Source: an uncultured Clostridia bacterium
GTDB lineage: Bacteria; Bacillota; Clostridia; Oscillospirales; Ruminococcaceae
Length of the DNA: 25,949 nucleotides
Assembly (NCBI GenBank): GCA_937906945.1
Contig: CALCUE010000018.1
Location: 1-25,949 of the forward strand
Direction: 5' to 3'
Made by a program: the position numbers and the translations under genes. The notes under the pieces were generated by a model. It was not told the DNA's origin and did no database searches. It saw nothing but the letters and a program-made list of their open reading frames with translations. Positions 14,320-22,575 of the stretch are shown in pieces; the stretch's first letter is position 1, and each line of letters starts with the position of its first letter.

Positions 14320-15510
14320 TTAATAAAAAGAGCCGTTTTCGGCAAAATCCGGTCCGAATACCCATTGACCGTCTTTCTCTCTTACGAGGCTATATTGGCA
14401 GGTTTCCATATCGTGAAAATCATGAGAAACACAGAATTTGATTTCCTCCGATGTCTCCGAAAGAATATAAATACTTTCACACAAAAAGCCTTTTCTTACC
14501 ATTATGGGAGTGCAGCTCATAAAACACAGTTTGCCGTCTATTTCACGCAGTAATGAGTTTGTTTTTTCCATGGCGGAATTAACAATTTCCTCACACAAAA
14601 AACTTTCAAGGTATTCCTCGATTTCAGACAGGGAATCCCATTCCAGAAGATCGCAAAGATACCACTCGTTTTTCCGATCGTCAACATAATAAGGCTGTAA
14701 GCCTTCGGCATAAGCTTCATAATCATAAGAAAAAATTTCAGCAAAAGGAGAGATTTTTTCATAAAGTGAAAGAATGGTGTTTACGGTATCGGGATTTTGC
14801 TCGTAAGAAAAGGTTTCACTTTCCTTAAAATCAAAGCTTCTCCATAAATACCGATCTTCTTCAACTTTGAAAACAGCCGTAAAAGAGCTTCCGTCCGATT
14901 CTTCATTATCAATGCCATAATAGCCGCCCTCGACCGTAAGGGTACGATCTTCGGCGTTATATTCATAGACGGCAATATAGGGTTCTCTGAAAATACCGTA
15001 AAGCGGAACATTTTCCCGCTCAATGTCAAATTGAGTTCCAACAGGAAGATAGTTTTCCAGCGTAATGTCCTCTGCCGAAAAATTCACATTCTCAAAGAAA
15101 TCGGAAAGATAATTTTTGGCCATTTCTTCTTCAAAAGAATAGAATACCGTTTCATTTTCATTGTCATGGTGGTCACGAAAATCCTCGTTTTTCCAATCAT
15201 ATTCAGCAAGTCTGAAAATCAGAAAATTGATCAGTTGGTCAGAAGAAAGCTCTCCGCTATCGGAAAAACCGCAAAATTTTCCTACCGGATATACTGCGCC
15301 AAGCATCGGTACGTCGAAAAGCATTTCTTTTACTTTTTCTTCATCAGGAACGAAATCTTTAGCATCCGGAATTTGCGCACCCGGATCTTTTCCTTCGATT
15401 TCCGTATTTCCTGCTATCTCTTCCGGTTCGGTGATGACCGGTTCATTTTTTGAACACGCCGCAAGCATGAGCGTCAATATGACAAAAATGATAAAAACAG
15501 CTTTTTTCAT
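14320..15510 (-). CDS. Lipoprotein 6 of the array
   Basis: The 396-residue protein has signal peptide MKKAVFIIFVILTLMLAAC (Cys19) and the linker SKNEPVITEPEEIAGNTEIE. AAAGGAGA lies nine bases before the ATG. The body from about residue 55 is rich in Asp, Glu, Phe and Tyr and shows FYSFEEEMAKNYLSDFFE, then EPYIAVYEYNAEDRTLTVEG and a late SLVREKDGQWVFGPDFAENG. The first half resembles lipoprotein 1 in layout: an aromatic 'FF..' helix, a loop, then paired strands with an YxFxLxxxFxF-type finish. No enzyme motif is seen. It could bind a surface or envelope ligand. It lies 21 bases after lipoprotein 5. Confidence 0.83.
   Translation of the reverse strand: MKKAVFIIFVILTLMLAACSKNEPVITEPEEIAGNTEIEGKDPGAQIPDAKDFVPDEEKVKEMLFDVPMLGAVYPVGKFCGFSDSGELSSDQLINFLIFRLAEYDWKNEDFRDHHDNENETVFYSFEEEMAKNYLSDFFENVNFSAEDITLENYLPVGTQFDIERENVPLYGIFREPYIAVYEYNAEDRTLTVEGGYYGIDNEESDGSSFTAVFKVEEDRYLWRSFDFKESETFSYEQNPDTVNTILSLYEKISPFAEIFSYDYEAYAEGLQPYYVDDRKNEWYLCDLLEWDSLSEIEEYLESFLCEEIVNSAMEKTNSLLREIDGKLCFMSCTPIMVRKGFLCESIYILSETSEEIKFCVSHDFHDMETCQYSLVREKDGQWVFGPDFAENGSFY
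15361..15510 (-). repeat. 150-bp leader repeat, copy in lipoprotein 6
   Basis: Partner of 14131-14280, about 87 percent identical by hand count and without gaps. Confidence 0.85.
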
Positions 15511-15531
15511 GGAAAAATCTCCTTTCAGACT

Positions 15532-17247
15532 TTACGAAAAGCAGCCCACCGCCGGGCGATAGCCGCTCCGATGGAAAAGAACATAGCCGTTTCCGAGATC
15601 TTCGATTGCAGCGACAGTCTCCCAAAGAGGACGTCCGCGTTCAAAAATCTCCGAAAGGTCAAAAAGCTGGCCCTTGATCTGTTCATGGTCGGAAATATCC
15701 GAAAGCGTACAAACGCAGGTCCTCATGGCGTGGTAGTACTCCTCCATCCCGGGGTTGCCGTCGTCGATAACGAGGCAGGCGCCGTCTTTCCCGAAGAATG
15801 TACGGGTGCGGAAAAACTCCGTTTCTCCTCCGGAAAGGTCGTAATACCGAATCGGATACGGTCCGCTATATAAAAATACCTTGTCATCAAAAAGGGTATA
15901 ATACTGCGGTTCTATACAGGCACCCATGCTGATACATTCGCCGTTTGCTATGGAAAAAACAGCATAACCCTGGTCGATACCTTCTGCTAAAATTCGGGCG
16001 AAGACGGCGCTTTCGTCAAGGCAGAAGCGCGGTTCCGTAAAGGAAAAATGATCGGAATAGAGGCAAAGGGCGTTGGTTCCCTCAAAAGAGATCTCCTCCG
16101 AAGCGGCGACAAGCTGCGCGGAACCGTTTTCCGGCAGGAACCAAAGTCCGGTATCGTCGGCATAGACAAAACCGTCTTTGTCCCGGTCATAGCTTTGGGA
16201 AGCCTCTCCGGGACGCGCCTCCTGATAAAGCTTTCCCGGATCGGTGCTGTCCAGATAGATCACGCTGTCCGCGAAAAAAAGCCGCAAATCATAGCCGGGA
16301 ACGTCGCTACAAAGCTCCCAGCGGAGAAATTCTCCGTCATAGGTCGGCTTGGTTTCATAAAGCTTTTCCCCGGTTTTGATATCGTAGGCTTCCACCTGCC
16401 AGTTCCCCATAAAGCTCTGATAGAAGTCGTTGTCCATGGCCTGCCGGAAAAAGACCACTGTTTTTTCGGTGGCGATCGCTTCTTCGAAGTCAAAATCCGC
16501 CGGCGTCTCAAGCGTCACAACCTTTTCGCCGGAAACGGCAAGAGGTTCCGGTGCCGGAAGGAGCTGTTGCTCCGGTTCGGGAAGAGTTTCGTCGGTAAAA
16601 TGAAGGGATTCAAGCAGACCGTCAATAAAAGCGAGCGCATCTTCAGTAGGTCCGGACATTTCATCCGTTCGTTCTTCCTCCACATGGAGATACAGAAGCC
16701 CGCCGTTCCAATCGGCATAAATCCTATAGCTGTGCAAGAAACCGGACTTATCGGCAAGCGGAAGCACATAGGTCGTCATAGCGCCTTTCGTAAATCCGTC
16801 ATACGCATCCCTTGATATCCACGAGCTTTCAAAATAAGTCAGAAAATCCGCAAAAGGCACATCATAAAAACCACAAAACTCAACGGAAAAAACGTCGGAA
16901 ACATAATACGGTCCCCAACGATTACTATAAGGATCGTCGGTAAGAACAGCGTCCTTCGGCAGTTCCACCCGGGCGGCTTTTGCCGTTTTTTCTCCAAGGG
17001 AGCGCAGCGTCGGTTTTCCGTCGATAGTGAGGGCTTCATAATCAACGTAAGGCAGCGCGATCAACGTGCCGGGCAAGCTTTCCTCCGCTTGAGCATCGTT
17101 TTCCTCTGTTTGAGCATTATTTTCTTCCGTTTGAGCACCGCTTGCTTCCTCTCCCGGCTTTCGGATGTCGATTCGGACCGTGTTGCAGGAAATGAGGCTC
17201 AACATGAGCACCAAAGCGACAGCAACCGTAAAAATCGTTCTTTTCAT
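15532..17247 (-). CDS. Lipoprotein 5 of the array, two-part body with propeller-like C-terminal half
   Basis: From ATG 17247 the protein has 571 residues; a GTG at 17256 overlaps the likely AGGGTG ribosome site. Signal peptide and lipobox ISC (Cys21) lead to the linker NTVRIDIRKPGEEASG, a diverged form of the CDRVKIE linker, and then three seven-residue repeats of the AQTEENN type. Residues of about 95-215 form a small compact domain ending EDALAFIDGLLESLHF. From about 250 to the end come propeller-like strands (YDRDKDGFVYADDTGLWFLP, YTLFDDKVFLYSGPYPIRYY). The function is unknown. It is 17 bases after lipoprotein 4. Confidence 0.85.
   Translation of the reverse strand: MKRTIFTVAVALVLMLSLISCNTVRIDIRKPGEEASGAQTEENNAQTEENDAQAEESLPGTLIALPYVDYEALTIDGKPTLRSLGEKTAKAARVELPKDAVLTDDPYSNRWGPYYVSDVFSVEFCGFYDVPFADFLTYFESSWISRDAYDGFTKGAMTTYVLPLADKSGFLHSYRIYADWNGGLLYLHVEEERTDEMSGPTEDALAFIDGLLESLHFTDETLPEPEQQLLPAPEPLAVSGEKVVTLETPADFDFEEAIATEKTVVFFRQAMDNDFYQSFMGNWQVEAYDIKTGEKLYETKPTYDGEFLRWELCSDVPGYDLRLFFADSVIYLDSTDPGKLYQEARPGEASQSYDRDKDGFVYADDTGLWFLPENGSAQLVAASEEISFEGTNALCLYSDHFSFTEPRFCLDESAVFARILAEGIDQGYAVFSIANGECISMGACIEPQYYTLFDDKVFLYSGPYPIRYYDLSGGETEFFRTRTFFGKDGACLVIDDGNPGMEEYYHAMRTCVCTLSDISDHEQIKGQLFDLSEIFERGRPLWETVAAIEDLGNGYVLFHRSGYRPAVGCFS
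17074..17136 (-). repeat. Three 21-bp tandem repeats in the linker of lipoprotein 5
   Basis: Three consecutive 21-base units code AQTEENN, AQTEEND and AQAEESL. They form an acidic spacer between the lipidated cysteine and the body. Such units can change copy number by slippage. Confidence 0.8.
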
Positions 17248-17264
17248 CTCGTTCACCCTACCTT

Positions 17265-18884
17265 TTATGAAATTCGGATCGTATCCAGAATGGCCTCCAT
17301 ATCCTCCGTATGTAAACCGCCAAAACCCATCACCGGGTAATAGGCGAAAGTCACCATTTTATTATCAAGCTGAATGCAGTAATAGATCGTATTGACCATG
17401 GCAGGAACAGGACCTTCAAGCGTCGTCTGGATATGGTATTTTTTCGCCGCGAAGCCGCCCAACGAAAGTTCGACGGTATTGACGGACGAGGCACATTTTT
17501 CATCAGCGGCAGCAAACGGCGCGTTCAGGTTGGCAATATCTTCCGCCGACAAAAACTCCGCGATCACCCGGATATTTTCGCCGTCATCTCCCATAAGCTG
17601 GTTTTCAAACGGCAAAATTTCTTCCACCGGCGTGCCGCTCTGATAAAAATTGTTCCCGATGAGTACCGAGCATCCCTCGAATTCCACTTTTCGGTATCCT
17701 TCGGGGATCTCTTCCCCGGCAGAAGCTTTCTTTTCCGGTCCGACGATAGAAAAATTAACAACGTGCCCTGCACTTGCAGAATCATGCAGAAGAATGGGGG
17801 TCAATTCCTTTGTTTCGGTGTCATAGGCGTATAATCCCGGTTGATAGCTGTTTCCCTTGTCAAATATTAAATACCATATTTTCCCTCCGTCAACGGTTTG
17901 ATAACCGTTACTTCGTACATTTTCCAACGGAAACGGCGGTTCAACCTCAGTAAAAGTGGTTTCGCCGTTTTCTTTGAAAACAAGGGAATAATAGATTCTG
18001 GAAATTGTATCTAGTTTATCATCGTTTAAGTATTCAATAAATCTTTCAACAAGAAGTTCGTTTTCTGAAATCTGCACGGCACCCTGTATAAAATCTCCAA
18101 CCCGTAAATTGATGGAAAAAACTTTATCAGAGTCTTTTTTCAGGTCGTTATTTACTAAAGAAATATAGGTAGGGATTTTTTTCTTAAACGTAAGATATTC
18201 GTTGGAGTACGCTTCTTCCTCATTTTTATAAACATTAATAAACGATTTTGTGTTGTAATTATAGTTGATGGGACTGTCAAAGCTGTTATAAAGCCGAAAT
18301 GGTTCTCCGTTCGCATCCGCCATATAAGTAAAGCTTCGTGTTTTCAAATCAAAAAGCGCCGGCATGATGGGATGCTCATTTGTAACCGCCATAACAAGCA
18401 GTGTGTCTTCATCAATAATCGTTATTTCGTTATATGAGAAATTTTCCGATTCCAGCATTTCGGATTCTCCGGTTGCCAGATCGTAGGCAAACAGGCAGTC
18501 ATTGGAAGAAAGGTTTTCGGCTTCTGCCCTTCTGGAATAATAGACGGTATTGTTAGCTTTTGAAACAACACCGGAGGCGTAGTCGGAATCTAACGGAATA
18601 ACACATTCCTCTTTAAGCTCTTTAGTGACCAGATCATAGGTATAGAAAACCATGTCCCGATCGGTAAAGTTGTCAGGGTTTTTCCGACCGTAGGTTATGG
18701 AGATATATGGGTGCTCGGAGTTCTCTTCTTCCTCTGTAGCATCATCGGGTCCCACCGGAATCAGTTCACCAACGTCCTCTGAAATCGGCTCTTCCGGCTC
18801 CTGAAGTTCGATTTTCACCCGGTCACAGGAGGCTAAAATAAGCACAAGCAGCAAAGCTAACATTATGCACAGTATTTTTTTCAT
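17265..18884 (-). CDS. Lipoprotein 4 of the array, propeller-like with a C-terminal compact domain
   Basis: The chosen start is ATG 18884, after AAGGGAC; an in-frame start at 18968 lies inside the preceding gene and would bury the signal peptide. The 539-residue protein opens MKKILCIMLALLLVLILASC (Cys20) and the linker DRVKIELQEPEEPISED. Residues of about 60-385 carry propeller-like units (FYTYDLVTKELKEECVIPLD, LFAYDLATGESEMLESENFS, LYAYDTETKELTPILLHDSA), each with a YDLxTGE-type turn. The last 145 residues form a separate domain ending HTEDMEAILDTIRIS, like the N-terminal domain of lipoprotein 5. The ligand is unknown. Confidence 0.86.
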   Translation of the reverse strand: MKKILCIMLALLLVLILASCDRVKIELQEPEEPISEDVGELIPVGPDDATEEEENSEHPYISITYGRKNPDNFTDRDMVFYTYDLVTKELKEECVIPLDSDYASGVVSKANNTVYYSRRAEAENLSSNDCLFAYDLATGESEMLESENFSYNEITIIDEDTLLVMAVTNEHPIMPALFDLKTRSFTYMADANGEPFRLYNSFDSPINYNYNTKSFINVYKNEEEAYSNEYLTFKKKIPTYISLVNNDLKKDSDKVFSINLRVGDFIQGAVQISENELLVERFIEYLNDDKLDTISRIYYSLVFKENGETTFTEVEPPFPLENVRSNGYQTVDGGKIWYLIFDKGNSYQPGLYAYDTETKELTPILLHDSASAGHVVNFSIVGPEKKASAGEEIPEGYRKVEFEGCSVLIGNNFYQSGTPVEEILPFENQLMGDDGENIRVIAEFLSAEDIANLNAPFAAADEKCASSVNTVELSLGGFAAKKYHIQTTLEGPVPAMVNTIYYCIQLDNKMVTFAYYPVMGFGGLHTEDMEAILDTIRIS

Positions 18885-18912
18885 CGTTTTGTCCCTTCTT
18901 TGTAAAGGATTT

Positions 18913-20634
18913 TTATTCCTCGTTTGGTTCAAAAATAACAAGTTCCGACGTCGCGGTTCTTCCATCAAAATATCCTTCTGTCAAAAGAAATATTCTGTTT
19001 TCTTCATCGGCACGAACATTGATCGTGCCAACGCTCTTTGAAAAATAATCCTTGTAATCAAGCAGGATCTCCGCATATCCGGATGAGTTCCAACCGTATA
19101 AAATTTGAGAATAGGTTCCATCTGTAACCAAATAAAAGAAATTATATTGTGAATTTCCGTTAAAGACCTGTGAAGTACCGTAGGGAAGAGTTGCATAATA
19201 GGAAAAGTTTGTCCTATCCTGATTCAGCACATAGATATTATATAAATCTTTTTCCGAAACAACGATGGCCGGATCATCAAGAATACGGATCAGACTATTG
19301 ATTTTTCCGCTACATGGACACAAAAACTCGTTCCGCAAAGAACCCGTATCGTCAAACATATAAACCGTATCCGAAGATGATACATACCAATTATTTTCCC
19401 CATCGTTGATTATCCCTGTTATTGAATCAAATGTCCGGTTAAGGTCCACGGAAGAAAGGATTTTCCCGAACTGATCAATCAAGCAGATCTTGCAGGAATA
19501 CTTTTCTCCCGGCTCGGTACCTTGTGCGACATAGTAAAGATTCCCATCCCTGTCATCGGCGAAAGTCCTTACATAAGATTCTGAATACACATCGTTTTCA
19601 AAATCTTCCGTTATCTCTGTTTTCCCCTCTGGCAGATCCGTCCGGAAGAAGCAGCTGTTGCCATCAAACAAAGAATCCCCCGAGTTTTTATTAAAAGCCT
19701 GTGCAGAAAACAAAAGATAAGAATCGGTAAAATATGAATTAGATGTATGTCCTATCATAACAGGAAAATCTATTTTTCTCATTGAATAACTCTTTGGATC
19801 CACCGGCAATGTCTGTGTTTGCCCTTTTACCAATATATCTTTATATTCAATTTTTTTACGTACCTCATCTATTGCTGAGTAATTATTCACATAATAGAGC
19901 CGACCGGTTTCCCCTTTTTCACTGACCGTGATCATATCGAGGAAAATCGTACAGAAAGGTACTTCCTCTTCCTGGCTTGTGTAAAATTCCAAAACATTGC
20001 TCGAAAGATCCACGCCCAAATTCTTTTCATTCTTTGTTAAGAAGCGCTCGATCGGGAAAGCCTCTATTTCATCGACAGCCGTAAGGAAAAATTCTATATC
20101 TTCTTTTTTTGTGCAGATCAGTTCGGAACCGATTTCGGTGATTGCATATTGAACTTTCCCAGCAGAGGAAATTTCCGAAGAGATAAAGGAATAGGGACTG
20201 ATAGTAGAAAACGCGGATCTCGGATAACCGTCTTCCAATGTAGGGAAAAACTCACAGCCTTTTTCGAACTTATCAAAAGTCCTCTTCGAAAGGGGTTTTA
20301 ATGCGCAATCTTTTTCCGTCAATACTTCAAATGTGCAAAAATCCAAAGAGGAATCAGCTATGGAAATTTTGAAAGTGACGATGTTTCGGTAAAGAGCACA
20401 TATTTCACAGTCCTCTATTTCTTTATCCGATGCTATCATCTTGATGACCGCATTTTTCGCTTCCTCGGAAAGACAGAAATCACGGATGTCTTCATACGGT
20501 GTTTCTAAAGTTTCCTCACCGGAAAATACCGGTGTTTTTTCCGGCTCTTTGATCTCGATTTTCACTCGGTCACAGGCGGCAAACCCTGACAGTAAGATCA
20601 AAGCCATAAAAATCGCAAAAGCTGTCTTTTTCAT
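18913..20634 (-). CDS. Lipoprotein 3 of the array, propeller-like
   Basis: This 573-residue protein has signal peptide MKKTAFAIFMALILLSGFAAC (written here as family evidence; Cys21) and the linker DRVKIEIKEPEKTP. GGAGGG precedes the ATG. The N-terminal part to about residue 240 has a Cys-containing mixed domain. The C-terminal 300 residues show NHL/propeller-like repeats: DDRDGNLYYVAQGTEPGEKY, DGENNWYVSSSDTVYMFDDT, EKDLYNIYVLNQDRTNFSYY and a late RADEENRIFLLTEGYFDGR. The first 29 bases of the gene are identical to those of lipoprotein 2. The function is unknown; surface ligand binding is the likely role. Confidence 0.85.
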   Translation of the reverse strand: MKKTAFAIFMALILLSGFAACDRVKIEIKEPEKTPVFSGEETLETPYEDIRDFCLSEEAKNAVIKMIASDKEIEDCEICALYRNIVTFKISIADSSLDFCTFEVLTEKDCALKPLSKRTFDKFEKGCEFFPTLEDGYPRSAFSTISPYSFISSEISSAGKVQYAITEIGSELICTKKEDIEFFLTAVDEIEAFPIERFLTKNEKNLGVDLSSNVLEFYTSQEEEVPFCTIFLDMITVSEKGETGRLYYVNNYSAIDEVRKKIEYKDILVKGQTQTLPVDPKSYSMRKIDFPVMIGHTSNSYFTDSYLLFSAQAFNKNSGDSLFDGNSCFFRTDLPEGKTEITEDFENDVYSESYVRTFADDRDGNLYYVAQGTEPGEKYSCKICLIDQFGKILSSVDLNRTFDSITGIINDGENNWYVSSSDTVYMFDDTGSLRNEFLCPCSGKINSLIRILDDPAIVVSEKDLYNIYVLNQDRTNFSYYATLPYGTSQVFNGNSQYNFFYLVTDGTYSQILYGWNSSGYAEILLDYKDYFSKSVGTINVRADEENRIFLLTEGYFDGRTATSELVIFEPNEE

Positions 20635-20651
20635 TTTGCTTCCCTCCGTTT

Positions 20652-21875
20652 TCAGACTTTTTCAAAGGATTCCGTAAATTCATGGGTTTTCCGGTCGAAA
20701 ACACCGATTTTATAAAGATCATCCGATTCGTTTCCTTTAGCAAAAAGCGTGATGGTGTCATCGGCAAAGCGCATGGAAACGTCAGCCAGACCGAAATGAT
20801 CCTCTAAAACGCCAACGCCTGTGTCGTAGCTTTCCAGAAGATTTCCGTCTTTGTCCAAAAAGCCGATCTGATAGGTCCACGGAGCCGCAAAAATCCTATT
20901 ATACTTGGTGTCCTCCAAAGTACAGGGGCCTTCCTCTTTCATGTAAGTAATGCTGTAGGAAAAATCCTCGGGGTCCCGGTGAAAGCTCAGAAGCGCCGTA
21001 TATTCTCCGTCGGCGGTATTTCCGAGAGGAAAATTCTTTCCCATATCGAAGGTGGGCGCTCCTCTTTGGGGATCAAATACTTTCATCTGTTCGGCGGAGT
21101 AGATATAGATTTCCCCGTTTTTGAAGAAACCGGCTCCGCCGTAACCACCGTACATTCCGCCGAGAAGTCCCACCTCTCTCAGAACCAGGATTTCTCCGGT
21201 TTCATTGTCTTTGACCGCTATCCGATGATAACCCGCGTCACCGCGGCCAACGGAATTCAGCTCCCAGATCGTATATTTCCCGTTGGGGGACGTTTTGAGC
21301 TCATAACCGAGACTATTGTCGGTTACGCAAAAGCTGTGCTCATAGCTCCCTCTTCCGAAATCGAACACCAGTTTTTCTCCGATATGCTCATTTTTCAGCG
21401 TGACGGTTTTTCCCTCCATTGTTAAGCGGGAACTACCATCCATATAATTTGCGTGCATGACGTAGTGCTCCCAATCCAGTTCGATCAGCTTCGCGAAGCT
21501 ATCTCCATCCGTATAAAGGGCATAGAATCCGTCCACAGCGCAAAGGGCAAAAAGGCCGCCGTTTCCGCAGGAGATAAAACCGTTATCGAGAAAAACTTGG
21601 TCTTCTTCCACTCCCAGTTCTTTCGCTACCAATGCGGAAACTTTGGCTTCCAGCGTCGACGCTTCTTCAGGAGATTCAGTCACCGGCGACTCGGTTTCCG
21701 GTTCTTCTGCCGGTTCCTCCGGCTCGGACGGATTTTCGATATTCGTCTCTTCGTTAAAAGCCTCGGAAACCGGTTCTTCTTTTGGCTCTTTGATCTCAAT
21801 TTTCACCCGGTCGCAGGAGGCAAGTCCTAACAGAAAGACCAAAGCTATAAAAATCGCAAAAGCTGTCTTTTTCAT
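20652..21875 (-). CDS. Lipoprotein 2 of the array, propeller-like with a long acidic linker
   Basis: I chose ATG 21875, which has GGAGA eight bases upstream; an ATG at 21890 has no ribosome site. The 407-residue protein has lipobox LASC (Cys21), linker DRVKIEIKEPKEEPVSEAF and then about 35 more Glu/Pro/Ser-rich residues (EPEEPAEEPETESPVTESP), which would hold the body away from the membrane through the wall. The body has propeller-like strands such as SPNGKYTIWELNSVGRGDAG, VKDNETGEILVLREVGLLGG and GEIYIYSAEQMKVFDPQRG. It lies 17 bases after lipoprotein 1. The function is unknown. Confidence 0.85.
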   Translation of the reverse strand: MKKTAFAIFIALVFLLGLASCDRVKIEIKEPKEEPVSEAFNEETNIENPSEPEEPAEEPETESPVTESPEEASTLEAKVSALVAKELGVEEDQVFLDNGFISCGNGGLFALCAVDGFYALYTDGDSFAKLIELDWEHYVMHANYMDGSSRLTMEGKTVTLKNEHIGEKLVFDFGRGSYEHSFCVTDNSLGYELKTSPNGKYTIWELNSVGRGDAGYHRIAVKDNETGEILVLREVGLLGGMYGGYGGAGFFKNGEIYIYSAEQMKVFDPQRGAPTFDMGKNFPLGNTADGEYTALLSFHRDPEDFSYSITYMKEEGPCTLEDTKYNRIFAAPWTYQIGFLDKDGNLLESYDTGVGVLEDHFGLADVSMRFADDTITLFAKGNESDDLYKIGVFDRKTHEFTESFEKV

Positions 21876-21892
21876 TGGTTGTTTCTCCATTC

Positions 21893-22570
21893 TTATGCCG
21901 GAAAAATTTCTTCACCGCTCAAATAGGTGATCTGTGATTTCTGTCCCACAAAAAAGATATGGGAATCCTCATACCGAAAGGAAACACGAACGACGTTTTC
22001 CACGTTCTCTTTTCCTTTATCCACCGAAAGTCCTTCAAAGTTATAGTTCAGGCGAAGGATAAAATAATAGTTGTCTCCTTCTTTTCCCGTATAAATAAAA
22101 GAATAGGTCGTGTCGCTCGGATACAGCTGCGGATGGGTATAGAGCTTTATCCCTCTTTCTTCATCCGTCTGATCCGGCGGGATATCCGCTTCTAAAGAAA
22201 GGAAAGGCACGCCGAAATAATTTTCGGAAAAGCTGTCAAGCTCCTTTTCGCTCACAAAGCGGTCGAAAAAGTCGCTGTCTTTGTTAATAAAAAGCAAATA
22301 GTTGGAATAAACCTCCCGGACAAATTCCTGCGTGATCGGGTTTTCTTCTCCGAAGTCCCGAAAGAAACCGAGTTCCTTCCATAAGCCAAATGCAGTGGGA
22401 CAGATGCTGTCCGTATAATCCGTCAAACCGTTTTCCGGTTCCGCCACAGGATCAGAAATCTCGGTGATCGGCTCTTCCGGCTCCTTGATCTCAATTTTTA
22501 CCCGGTCGCAGGAGGTCAAAATAAGCGCGAACATTGCGGCAACAAAAAACAGGAAAACTATTCTTTTCAT
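21893..22570 (-). CDS. Lipoprotein 1 of the array, small
   Basis: The shortest member has 225 residues from ATG 22570; GTG codons at 22582 and 22579 are in frame but overlap the end of the M56 gene. Signal peptide and lipobox LTSC (Cys21) lead into DRVKIEIKEPEEPITEISDP. The body has no propeller signs. It shows FFDRFVSEKELDSFSENYFG, then SDTTYSFIYTGKEGDNYYF and a late VVRVSFRYEDSHIFFVGQKS. This order of elements resembles the first half of lipoprotein 6. It is five bases from the end of the M56 gene, without a strong ribosome site, so translation is probably coupled to it. Confidence 0.84.
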   Translation of the reverse strand: MKRIVFLFFVAAMFALILTSCDRVKIEIKEPEEPITEISDPVAEPENGLTDYTDSICPTAFGLWKELGFFRDFGEENPITQEFVREVYSNYLLFINKDSDFFDRFVSEKELDSFSENYFGVPFLSLEADIPPDQTDEERGIKLYTHPQLYPSDTTYSFIYTGKEGDNYYFILRLNYNFEGLSVDKGKENVENVVRVSFRYEDSHIFFVGQKSQITYLSGEEIFPA

Positions 22571-22575
22571 CTTGT

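Noticed and set aside
16048..16815. A plus-strand open frame of 255 codons opposite lipoprotein 5
   Set aside because: The minus-strand gene has a signal peptide, lipobox and ribosome site; the plus frame has none of these.
13117..22570. CRISPR-like or phage-like interpretation of the repeated leaders
   Set aside because: The repeats are long, coding, and placed at each gene start; there are no short regular repeats with spacers and no phage or integrase genes.
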